Assembly: GCA_937877655.1 (NCBI GenBank)
Contig: CALFJC010000036.1
Span: 1-19,931 of the forward strand
From: an uncultured Selenomonadales bacterium
Lineage (GTDB): Bacteria > Bacillota > Negativicutes > Selenomonadales > Selenomonadaceae
Reading direction: 5' to 3'
DNA length: 19,931 nt
In this document: positions 8,064 through 15,715 of the stretch, piece by piece
How positions within the stretch are numbered: the stretch's first letter is position 1
Layout: every line of letters starts with the position of its first letter
Notes under the pieces: model-generated
Told to the model about the DNA's origin: nothing
What the model saw: only the letters and a program-made list of their open reading frames with translations
The model's database searches: none
Program-made: the position numbers and the translations under genes

Positions 8064-9254
8064 TCACTCCCGCCCTTTAAGCAGATTAATTTCGTTTTCC
8101 AACTCGGCAATGCGCTTTTGAGATGCCGCAATAAAATTTTCCAATTCAGAAATGTACGCCGCGTTCTCCACATTGATTTTTTCCAAATCGGAAATGCGCC
8201 GGCGAGCCTGCGCGGCAAATTGATTAACTTCCTGCATATTTTTCATTGCAGTTTTTTGTTGACCGCTTAAAAACGTGCAAAGCAAGGAAATCAAAACGTC
8301 GTGTTCGCCCAAAAATTTTCCGAACTCCTGCTTTATCGTCTCGTAAAAAGCAAACGGCGGAAGTTGCAAACTCGCTTGAAAAGTACAGGCAAATGCCAAG
8401 CTGATAAAATGTTCCAAGACGGCGTAACGATATTGCGGATTCGTTTTGAAGAACTCGACTTTGCTCATTAAGTCATCAAGATTTTTCACGCCGAGCAAAA
8501 CGGGATTGATCCAAAAATTTATCATTTGTTGCGGAGTTTTTTTCCTGCCCATCATAGAATCTTCCGTCAAGCGGCGAATATAAACCGCATTGGGTACCCG
8601 CAAAAAATTTTTCGCATAAAACAACAAACCGTAAGTCCAAACGTTATCTTCGCTGATACAAACATGCGGGAAAAAAATGTTATTCTCAAGCAACAAATTT
8701 CGGCTTACCATTTTGAGCCAAGGCGTCACCCAAAATTTTCTGTTCATTATCTTGTCAATTCGTTCAGCCAAATCATTTGTTTCAAAAGTCGGTTCAGAGA
8801 CGAAAGGCGGAGCTTGAATTCTCTCCGTCGCAATGTGAAGATTATCTTTGAATTCTTGTCCCGTGCCCTTCGACATAAAATATTTTTCGCAGTAAACGAC
8901 ATCGGCATTATAATTTTCGGCGAGCGAGTACATTTCTTCAAGAGCAGTCGGAGTAATCAAATCGTCGGCATCCACGAAAAAAATATATTCGCCGCGTGAA
9001 AGAATTATGCCCTTGTTGCGAGGAAGTGCGCCGCTGCCCGAATTCTTTTCCATGTGCGAAAGTGTAAGCCTGCCGTCGAATTTTTTCTTGTAACTTTCGA
9101 CAACCGCGCAGGAATTATCCGTTGAGCAATCATTCACGACGACAACTTCAAAATCTTGAAAAGTTTGATTCAAAATGCTGTCGAGACATTCGCCGATATA
9201 TTTTTCCGCGTTGTAAAGCGGAGTGACAATCGAGACTGAAGGAGTGTTTTTCAT
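8064..9254 (-). CDS. Family 2 glycosyltransferase (type alpha), single domain
   Basis: This 396-residue GT-A glycosyltransferase has 'VSIVTPLYNAEKYIGECL' at the N-terminus, 'VVVNDCSTDNS' at about residue 38, and DXD in 'FFVDADD' at residues 95-97. A type-specific middle follows ('DVVYCEKYFMSKGTG', 'FETNDLAERI', 'TPWLKMVSRNLLLENN'). The C-terminal 60 residues form a predicted coiled coil ('AQARRRISDLEKINVENAAY', 'KRIAELENEINLLKG'). ATG 9254 has GGAAAGGAG upstream; an earlier ATG at 9275 overlaps that site and is rejected. The gene abuts the next glycosyltransferase. The middle region strongly resembles domains 1 and 2 of the protein at 9309-12638, indicating duplication. Donor and acceptor cannot be inferred. 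Confidence 0.9.
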   Translation of the reverse strand: MKNTPSVSIVTPLYNAEKYIGECLDSILNQTFQDFEVVVVNDCSTDNSCAVVESYKKKFDGRLTLSHMEKNSGSGALPRNKGIILSRGEYIFFVDADDLITPTALEEMYSLAENYNADVVYCEKYFMSKGTGQEFKDNLHIATERIQAPPFVSEPTFETNDLAERIDKIMNRKFWVTPWLKMVSRNLLLENNIFFPHVCISEDNVWTYGLLFYAKNFLRVPNAVYIRRLTEDSMMGRKKTPQQMINFWINPVLLGVKNLDDLMSKVEFFKTNPQYRYAVLEHFISLAFACTFQASLQLPPFAFYETIKQEFGKFLGEHDVLISLLCTFLSGQQKTAMKNMQEVNQFAAQARRRISDLEKINVENAAYISELENFIAASQKRIAELENEINLLKGRE

Positions 9255-9308
9255 AAATTCAAGTCTCCTTTCCATAAATTTTGATGAGTCGTCCGATTCG
9301 CAATGCGG

Positions 9309-12300
9309 TTAAGCTTTTTTCTTGAGTGTTTCAAGTTCTTTCTTTAATTTCTTGATGGTTTGCAAATTGTCTTCGCGAACTTTTTTCTCGCTGTCGATTA
9401 AGGAGAAAAAAAGTGCCGTCGCCGCTTCGGGCGAATCATGCCCCTTGCCCAATTCGCGATACAAAATCCTGTAAACTTCTTGGTTGCCCAATTCTTCTCG
9501 CGCTTCTTTTGTCCGATTGAGAACCCATTCAAGATGTCCGATTCTTATGGAGTCGTAGCAGTAATGCGGATTTTCTTTCAAGACATCAGTTTTTTCTTGG
9601 AGCGCGTTCAGAGCCTTCAACCAATCGATAAACGCCGAGACCCAATAGGAAAGTTGTTCCTGCGCCGAGCGCGCCGTCCGAGTGATGGACGATTCGTTGT
9701 AGCGTCTGTAAAAGTAAAGCGGAGTCGGCAGGCGTAAAAATCTTTTTGAATGAGCATAAACATTGATGCACCAGATCATGTCGCCGCCCGTCACTATGTC
9801 GGGGAAAAGAATTTCGTTTTGAATCAAAAAATCTCTCCGACAAAATTTCGACCACGGGGCACGGAAATTTCCTTCGCCCGAACCCGGCAATAAAAATTCT
9901 TTGAAAAGTTCATTCGTATCGTCAACCGTCAAAGTAAGTTTGTCCTTAATGCCGTCCTTGAAAAATTTTCTGCCCATGCCGTCTCTGTGAAGAACAATAT
10001 CATTCGGGTTTTTAATCCTGTAATAAGCGGCGGTATAGACAACGTCGGTATTATATTTTTTCGCCGCATTGTACAAAGTTTCAAGAGCATTTCCCAAAAG
10101 AAAATCGTCGCTGTCAAGGAAAAAAACATATTCGCCGCAGGAAAAAGCCAAGCCGAGATTTCGCGGAATGTAACCGCCGCCGCCCGAATTCTTTTTGGTA
10201 TGAGTGATTTGAAGTCGCCCGTTGAATTTTTCTTTGTAACTTTCGACAATCGCAACGCTTTTATCTGTCGAGCAATCGTCGGCAACAATGACTTCAAAAT
10301 TTTGGAACGTCTGAATCAAAAGACTGTCGAGACATTCGCCGATAAATTCTTCCGCGTTGAACATGGGAATAACAACAGAGATGGCGGGACGATTGAATTG
10401 CGGCGAAGGAGATTCTGTTGCCGATTTACCTTGCTTGAGCTTTAAGCGGCTGTTCTCCTTTTTCAAGCGGTTAAAATCTTCCTCAAGCTTTTTATATCTT
10501 TTATCCCACCACTTGCTTTGATTAAAGGCGTAGGCATAAAAACAGGCGATTAACGCGGCGTTTTCGCCCAAGTTTTCTTCAAAGTTCTCACGGAAAAATT
10601 TGTACATTTCGGTTTTCGTCGAGTTCCAACATTCTTTGAAACTGTTTTGCATACCCGCTTTGAGAAGATAATTAAGAATGTCTTGACGGCATTTTAAATT
10701 TTTCTTGAAGAATTCTATTCCGTCCAAAAATTTGTCTATGTCCTTCAAGCCGCGAACGGATAAATCCATCCATTTATGAACATACTCGGAAGGCGTGCGC
10801 TTGCGGAAAGAAACGGACTCGTCATGAATGCGCCTTATGTAGCAGATATTCGGCACGCGCAAAAATTTCTTGGCGCAGAACAAAACTTTGAATGTCCAAG
10901 TGACATCATTTGAGCCGATAAGCGAATCAAAAGTTATGTTGTTTTCTGTCAGCAAATTTTTCTTAACCAGTCGGAGCCAAGGCGTCATCCAATAATTTCT
11001 GTTCACAGCCATTCTGGTTCTTTCAGCCATGTCTTCCGTTTCGAGAGTGGGCTTGTCGACAAACGGCGGCTTTTGAACTCTGTTTTCGTCGGCGGGGCGA
11101 ATATTTTTTTTCAAAAAATCTTTTCCGACACCCTTCGACATAAAATATTTTTCGCAATAGACAACTTCGCTGTCGTATTCTTTCGCAAGATTGTACATTT
11201 CCTCAAGCGCGGTTTTGGTAAAAACGTCGTCGGCATCCATGAAGAAAACATATTCGCCGTGAGAAATTTTTAAGCCGGCATTGCGAGGCACTCCGCCGCC
11301 GCCCGAATTTTTTTCCGTCTTCGCAAGTGCAAGCCGCCCGTCGAATTTTTTAAGATAACTTTCGACGACTTCAAAACTTTTGTCCGTCGAGCAATCATCC
11401 ACAACCACAACTTCAAAGTTTTGGAAAGTTTGATTCAAAATGCTGTCAAGACACTCGCCGATATATTTTTCATAGTTGTAAAGCGAGACGATAACCGAAA
11501 CGGCGGGCGCATCTTCGGCAGAAAATTTGTTTTTGTGTTTGACAATGTACTTCGGCTCCGCTTGAACGGCGGGGCTTTTAATTTTTTGCGGAGCTTGTTT
11601 CAAAAGTCTGTCCTGTTCATGCATTCTGGTACAAAGCGCGGAAACCAAAACATCTTGTTCGCCCAAGCTGTCACCGAATTTTTCAAGGAAAATTTTGTAC
11701 AACTCGGCGGGATTCAAATCCTTGCATCTGCCGTAGATCATATAAAATTTTCTGAACAACAAATGATTGAAGACGGCGTAACAAAGGTCGGGGCGTTCTC
11801 TGAAGAATTCAATTTCCTGCATGAAGTCATTCAATTCCTTCAGCCCGCAAACAGCCAAAGTCATCCATCTTTCCACATAGTCGGGCGTCGTGTATTCGCC
11901 GAAAGATATTCCGCCGTCATGAATTCTCCTCACAAAGCAGGCGTTCGGTATTCGCAAAAATCTCTTGGCACAAAAAAGAGTTTCCAAAAACCAAACGTCA
12001 TCTTCCGAGCCGATAAGCGAGGGAAATTTTATGTTGTTCTCAATCAGCAAATCGCGTTTTACAAGTCGAAGTGCCGAGCTCATCCAATAATTTGTCGCCA
12101 GCCATTTTTCAATTCGTTCAGCCAAATCATTTGTCTCAAGAGTCGGTTTGTCAACGAAGGGCGGCTTTTGCATTTTTGTATCTGCAAGACGAATATTTTT
12201 TTCAAAATCTTTTCCGACGCCTTCGGACATGAAATATTTTTCGCAATAGACAACGTCGGCATCATTTTCTTTGGCGAGCGTGTACATTTCCTCAAGCGCG

Positions 12301-12638
12301 GTTTTGGTAATGATGTCGTCGCTGTCCAAGCAATAAATGTACTCGCCGTGTGAAACGGAAATTCCGACATTGCGCGGCTCGCCGGGCTTGCCGGAATTTT
12401 TTTTCGTGCGCGAAAGTCTCAATCGCCCGTTGAAATTCGGAACATAACTTTTGACGATCTCCGCGCTTTTATCGGTTGAGCAGTCGTCCACAACAATAAC
12501 TTCAAAATCTTGAAAGGTTTGCGATAAAATGCTGTCGAGACATTCCCCGATATATTTTTCCGAGTTGTACATCGGAATTACGATTGAGATAAGCGGGTAA
12601 GCCAATTTCGGGAGAGTAATTTTATTTTTATTTTCCAT
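9309..12638 (-). CDS. Triple-domain family 2 glycosyltransferase
   Basis: This 1109-residue protein has three complete GT-A family-2 domains in one frame. Domain 1 starts at about residue 15 ('LISIVIPMYNSEKYIGECL', DXD 'LDSDD' at about 105). Domain 2 starts at about 378 ('VSVIVSLYNYEKYIGECL', DXD 'MDADD' at about 467). Domain 3 starts at about 749 ('ISVVIPMFNAEEFIGECL', DXD 'LDSDD' at about 842). Domains 1 and 2 are of one type ('DVVYCEKYFMSEG', 'LETNDLAERI'). Domain 3 is of another ('RAPWSKFCRRDFL', 'GGDMIW'). Lys-rich coiled-coil linkers separate domains 2 and 3 ('KKLEEDFNRLKKENSRLK') and end the protein. ATG 12638 has AAAGGAG ten bases upstream and overlaps the cca stop by 11 bp; the longer frame to 12737 lies inside cca and is rejected. 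All three DXD motifs look intact, so it could add several sugars in sequence. The product glycan is unknown. Confidence 0.9.
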   Translation of the reverse strand: MENKNKITLPKLAYPLISIVIPMYNSEKYIGECLDSILSQTFQDFEVIVVDDCSTDKSAEIVKSYVPNFNGRLRLSRTKKNSGKPGEPRNVGISVSHGEYIYCLDSDDIITKTALEEMYTLAKENDADVVYCEKYFMSEGVGKDFEKNIRLADTKMQKPPFVDKPTLETNDLAERIEKWLATNYWMSSALRLVKRDLLIENNIKFPSLIGSEDDVWFLETLFCAKRFLRIPNACFVRRIHDGGISFGEYTTPDYVERWMTLAVCGLKELNDFMQEIEFFRERPDLCYAVFNHLLFRKFYMIYGRCKDLNPAELYKIFLEKFGDSLGEQDVLVSALCTRMHEQDRLLKQAPQKIKSPAVQAEPKYIVKHKNKFSAEDAPAVSVIVSLYNYEKYIGECLDSILNQTFQNFEVVVVDDCSTDKSFEVVESYLKKFDGRLALAKTEKNSGGGGVPRNAGLKISHGEYVFFMDADDVFTKTALEEMYNLAKEYDSEVVYCEKYFMSKGVGKDFLKKNIRPADENRVQKPPFVDKPTLETEDMAERTRMAVNRNYWMTPWLRLVKKNLLTENNITFDSLIGSNDVTWTFKVLFCAKKFLRVPNICYIRRIHDESVSFRKRTPSEYVHKWMDLSVRGLKDIDKFLDGIEFFKKNLKCRQDILNYLLKAGMQNSFKECWNSTKTEMYKFFRENFEENLGENAALIACFYAYAFNQSKWWDKRYKKLEEDFNRLKKENSRLKLKQGKSATESPSPQFNRPAISVVIPMFNAEEFIGECLDSLLIQTFQNFEVIVADDCSTDKSVAIVESYKEKFNGRLQITHTKKNSGGGGYIPRNLGLAFSCGEYVFFLDSDDFLLGNALETLYNAAKKYNTDVVYTAAYYRIKNPNDIVLHRDGMGRKFFKDGIKDKLTLTVDDTNELFKEFLLPGSGEGNFRAPWSKFCRRDFLIQNEILFPDIVTGGDMIWCINVYAHSKRFLRLPTPLYFYRRYNESSITRTARSAQEQLSYWVSAFIDWLKALNALQEKTDVLKENPHYCYDSIRIGHLEWVLNRTKEAREELGNQEVYRILYRELGKGHDSPEAATALFFSLIDSEKKVREDNLQTIKKLKKELETLKKKA

Positions 12639-13875
12639 AAGCTCGAAGCTCCTTTGAATAAATTTTAACGAAAAGCTTAATTCGGTTGCTGCGAATCCAT
12701 TTGCCGATTGCCGCGCCTTCAAGTTCGGGCGGAGCATCTTTGCCGCCGATTTTTAAAAGCTCGTCGATAATTTCTTGTGCATGTTCAAGATAAAACGGCA
12801 AGCCGTGATTGTCCAAATTAATTATGTCGCAAAAATCTTTCGCGGAGATTTTCAATTTGTGAAGACTCAAAAGCAGGTCGACAATTTTTCCCGACTTCTC
12901 AAGGCGCGGTGCCCGCATGTGTTCTTTTATGACGAATGCCGCAACTTTTTTCCAATCGCTCGGCAACGTCATGCGGCGATTCGTTTCTTTTAAAACTTCA
13001 AGCCCGCGTTTTTCGTGAAGGTAATGATGCGGCAACATTTCTTCGGGCGTCTTGCCTTTTCCTATGTCGTGAACCAATGCCGCAAATCGAACAATCGGCT
13101 TGGGATTTATTTTCGCAACGTCGTCCAAAATTTTCAGCGTATGTTCGTAAGCGTCGCCTTCGGGATGAAACTCTGTCGGTTGAGTTTTTCCGCGCAGGTT
13201 AAAAATTTCGGGAAAAGTTACTTCCAATAAATCTGCCCGCTCCAAACTTCTGAAAAAAATCGACGGCTTGTTTGTCTTCAACGCGGTTTCCAATTCGCCG
13301 AAAATTCTTTCCGTCGGCTCGCGCGAAAGTTCTTCTCTGCAAAGTTTCATTGCCTCGACTGTTTCCGCGCAGATTTCAAAATTAAATTGTGCCGCTTGCC
13401 TCGCCGCCCTCAATGCTCGAACGGGATCGTCCGTGAAATGTTCGGAGACGGGACGAATTTTTTTGTTCAAAACGTCCTCGCGCCCGCCGAAAGGATCAAC
13501 CAACTCGCCGCTCAAAAGTTCAATCGCCATTGCGTTAATCGTTGTGTCTCGGCGATATAAATCCTGTTCAATCGTCACGTCGGGCGAAAACAAAATTTCA
13601 AAGCCGCGATAACCCGTGCCGACTTTTATCTCCGTGCGGGCAAAGGCAACTTCGCAAGCCGCGTCCTCAATCTCGACGGAGTAAACGGGAAAAGATTTTC
13701 CGAACTTCGGCGCGCTGTCAAAAATTTTGTTAAAAGTTTTTTCGTCAAGCCCCGTGACGCAATAATCTCTGTCGTGCGCCGCCACGCCGCGAAATTTATC
13801 GCGAACCGCGCCACCGACAAGATAAGCTTTGCCGCCCGCCTCGTCAATTTTTTTTGCAAACTCAAATTCCGTCAT
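12628..13875 (-). CDS. cca: CCA tRNA nucleotidyltransferase with HD domain (E. coli Cca-like)
   Basis: This 415-residue cytoplasmic enzyme adds or repairs the 3' CCA end of tRNA using CTP and ATP. The nucleotidyltransferase head is clear: 'YLVGGAVRDKFRG' (residues 18-30), catalytic Asp pair in 'HDRDY' (D35, D37), 'FARTEIKVGTGYRGF', 'DLYRRDTTINAMA' (about 105-117) and 'FTDDPVRALRAARQ'. An HD-type phosphohydrolase domain follows with 'VRFAALVHDIGKGKTPEE' (H269, D270), as in the multifunctional E. coli enzyme with phosphatase and phosphodiesterase activity. ATG 13875 has AGGGA six bases upstream. A possible TATAAT lies at 13908-13903. It is the first gene of the unit and its stop overlaps the glycosyltransferase start, a surprising pairing of tRNA maturation with glycan genes. 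Confidence 0.93.
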   Translation of the reverse strand: MTEFEFAKKIDEAGGKAYLVGGAVRDKFRGVAAHDRDYCVTGLDEKTFNKIFDSAPKFGKSFPVYSVEIEDAACEVAFARTEIKVGTGYRGFEILFSPDVTIEQDLYRRDTTINAMAIELLSGELVDPFGGREDVLNKKIRPVSEHFTDDPVRALRAARQAAQFNFEICAETVEAMKLCREELSREPTERIFGELETALKTNKPSIFFRSLERADLLEVTFPEIFNLRGKTQPTEFHPEGDAYEHTLKILDDVAKINPKPIVRFAALVHDIGKGKTPEEMLPHHYLHEKRGLEVLKETNRRMTLPSDWKKVAAFVIKEHMRAPRLEKSGKIVDLLLSLHKLKISAKDFCDIINLDNHGLPFYLEHAQEIIDELLKIGGKDAPPELEGAAIGKWIRSNRIKLFVKIYSKELRAYGK

Positions 13876-13902
13876 AAAAATCCCTCAAAAATTTTTAGGG
13901 GC

Positions 13903-13931
13903 ATTATACACTAAACGCCGCCGCTAATCTA
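13903..13931 (-). promoter_or_regulatory. Putative promoter of the cca-glycosyltransferase unit
   Basis: On the minus strand a perfect TATAAT lies at 13908-13903, 28 bp before the cca start. The hexamer 17 bp upstream is TAGATT, a poor -35 match, so only the -10 box is convincing. It is divergent from the tetR promoter in the same 153-bp gap. Confidence 0.45.
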
Positions 13932-13950
13932 CTTCGCGCAAATATTTTTC

Positions 13951-13979
13951 TTGACGCCCCGAATCTCGGCGAATATAAT
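13951..13979 (+). promoter_or_regulatory. Promoter of the TetR-HlyD-ABC-2 operon
   Basis: TTGACG (13951-13956) and TATAAT (13974-13979) are separated by 17 bp, almost a perfect sigma-70/sigma-A promoter. The tetR start codon is 50 bp downstream. As TetR-family genes commonly self-regulate, an operator would be expected here, but I see no obvious long palindrome. Confidence 0.75.
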
Positions 13980-14028
13980 CTGCGCAAAGATACCGAACGA
14001 AAATTTTTTGGTATTCGAGGAGGAAATT

Positions 14029-14580
14029 ATGGAAGAAAAAATAATCCTCGCCGCGCTGGAGGAAATGAAAATTCACGGCTTCCGATTCACAATGGGCGAC
14101 TTGACTCGCCGGCTCCACATGAGCAAAACTTTTCTCTACAAACAAATCGATTCAAAGGAAAAACTCGTCGCGGGAATTTTGAATTACCTGATGGCGAAGT
14201 TCGAGCGCGAAGAAAAATTAATTTCGGAAAGCGAATTGCCTTTGGCGGAGAAATTGAGTTGCTTCGTCCGAGCCTACGCAAAAACTTTTCAGTTCTTGGA
14301 TCACGGAATTTATAATGATTTGCAAAGTTCTTATCCGCAGGAGTGGACGCGTTGGGAAAATTTTCGGCGGCAGAAGGTTGAAGTTTTTTTGCGGCGCATT
14401 CGCGAGGGAATCGACAAGGGAATTTTTCTCCCGATAAATTTGGCGGTCGTCGAAAGATTTTTGTTGGTCATGTCTTCGAGTTTGGCGGAGCCGTCTTTTC
14501 TGCGCGAAAACGATTTGACTTACGCGCAAGCCATTGAAAGTTTAAGCGAATGGATGTTTCACGGCATCATAAAAAAATAA
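14029..14580 (+). CDS. TetR/AcrR family transcriptional regulator
   Basis: This 183-residue regulator has an N-terminal helix-turn-helix at about residues 10-50 ('HGFRFTMGDLTRRLHMSKTF' then 'YKQIDSKEKL'), the usual TetR DNA-binding layout. An all-alpha ligand domain follows, ending 'QAIESLSEWMFHGI'. ATG 14029 is preceded by GAGGAGG with seven to eight bases spacing; a longer frame starting at 13951 would begin on the promoter and is rejected. It is the first gene of a plus-strand unit with an HlyD protein and two ABC-2 permeases, so it probably represses that export operon and responds to its substrate. This resembles the layout of E. coli ybhGFSR with its TetR regulator, but without the ATPase gene. 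The ligand is unknown. Confidence 0.88.
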   Translation: MEEKIILAALEEMKIHGFRFTMGDLTRRLHMSKTFLYKQIDSKEKLVAGILNYLMAKFEREEKLISESELPLAEKLSCFVRAYAKTFQFLDHGIYNDLQSSYPQEWTRWENFRRQKVEVFLRRIREGIDKGIFLPINLAVVERFLLVMSSSLAEPSFLRENDLTYAQAIESLSEWMFHGIIKK

Positions 14581-14593
14581 TCGGCAAAAAATT

Positions 14594-14621
14594 TTCGGGC
14601 GCGAAGTCCGAATTATTTTTT
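14594..14621 (+). terminator. Weak hairpin with T-tract between tetR and hlyD-like gene
   Basis: TTCGG (14594-14598) and CCGAA (14608-14612) can pair around a 9-nt loop and are followed by TTATTTTTT. The stem is only five pairs, so at best it attenuates read-through from tetR. Confidence 0.3.
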
Positions 14622-14673
14622 ACCGTCAAGGATACCCAAAAAATTATTTTTGTTACTCGGAGGCGATTTTGAA

Positions 14674-15681
14674 ATGCAAACGGAAGAATTGGCGATTCGG
14701 TACAGGAAATATCGCAACGCGCTGAAAATTTTAACGCTGGTTTTGATAATCTCGGCAGGCTTCGGAATTTTTTATTGGCAAGTAACGGCGGCGAAGGCGG
14801 AAATCGTCGAGACTTGGGGCATGGCGGACGCAAAAGAGATAAACATAAATTCAAAAGTCAGCGGGCGCGTCGTGAAACTTTTCGTCGAAGAAGGCGACAG
14901 CGTCACTCAAGGACAACTCCTCGCAAAAATCGACAGCGACTCGCAAGAACCGCAACAGCGGGCGGCGCAAGCAAATTTGGCGGCGCAGTATTCGCAACTT
15001 CAGCAGATAATCATTTCGTCACAAAATTTGGAAGAAACTTTAAACGCAAGTCTTCGGGCGGCGCAGGCGCGAGAGGCTCAAGCTCAAACCGCATTGAACT
15101 TGGCGGCAAAAGACGAGGCTCGTTACCGTGAACTTTTGGCGGCTGAAGCTATTCCCGCGCAGACTTACGACGCTTATCGCTCGAAACTCGAAAACGCCCA
15201 AGCAGTACTCACGGCGGCGCAAGCAGAAGTTGCAAGTGCGCAGGCAAATCTTTTGAAGAACGACGAAAACAAAGCACTTGAACAGGCGGCAAGAGATCAG
15301 GCGGCGGCTCTTCAAGGACAACTCGACGCCGTAAACGTCATGCTCGGCGAAACAGAAATTTTCGCGCCGTTCGCGGGCGTCGTAACAAAAAAATTCGCCG
15401 AAGAAGGCATGCTCATTTCTCCGACCGTGCCGCTTTATTCTCTGCAAGATACCGCCGACAACCGGATTGATTTCAAAATCAAAGAAACCGAACTGAAAAA
15501 TTTTTCTTTGGGCGACACAGTGACTTTGGAAGGGCGCGACGGCTCCACAAAAATTATCGGGACGGTTGAGAGCATTCGCCGCAAAGCCGACTTCGCAACG
15601 CAAAAGGCAACGTCTGAACGCGGCGACCCCGACATTATCGCTTTCAACGTAAAAATTCGCACGAACAATCCGGGCGTCTGA
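14674..15681 (+). CDS. HlyD-family membrane fusion protein (YbhG/YhiI-like), shortened by a TGA
   Basis: This 335-residue adaptor has one N-terminal membrane anchor ('ALKILTLVLIISAGFGIFYW', about residues 14-33). A first lipoyl half follows ('SKVSGRVVKLFVEEGDSVTQ'), then a long Ala/Gln-rich coiled-coil hairpin (about 85-215), the second lipoyl half ('IFAPFAGVVTKKFAEEGMLI') and a beta-barrel. It would span the periplasm for the ABC-2 permeases encoded next. ATG 14674 has CGGAGG about ten bases upstream. The frame stops at TGA 15679-15681, but the same frame then reads PGMRFRILR and stops at 15709-15711, four bases before the permease start. 'PGM' is a conserved end motif of this family, so the TGA looks like a recent nonsense change (for example CGA to TGA). 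Loss of nine residues may be tolerated. Confidence 0.85.
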   Translation: MQTEELAIRYRKYRNALKILTLVLIISAGFGIFYWQVTAAKAEIVETWGMADAKEININSKVSGRVVKLFVEEGDSVTQGQLLAKIDSDSQEPQQRAAQANLAAQYSQLQQIIISSQNLEETLNASLRAAQAREAQAQTALNLAAKDEARYRELLAAEAIPAQTYDAYRSKLENAQAVLTAAQAEVASAQANLLKNDENKALEQAARDQAAALQGQLDAVNVMLGETEIFAPFAGVVTKKFAEEGMLISPTVPLYSLQDTADNRIDFKIKETELKNFSLGDTVTLEGRDGSTKIIGTVESIRRKADFATQKATSERGDPDIIAFNVKIRTNNPGV

Positions 15682-15715
15682 CCGGGTATGCGGTTTAGAA
15701 TTTTGAGGTGATGTC

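Noticed and set aside
11421..12353. A 310-codon plus-strand open frame.
   Set aside because: It is the antisense shadow of the triple glycosyltransferase. Its internal repetition only mirrors the duplicated domains.
13951..14028. A 26-residue N-terminal extension of the TetR protein.
   Set aside because: It would start on the -35 box of a near-consensus promoter, and a better ribosome binding site precedes ATG 14029.
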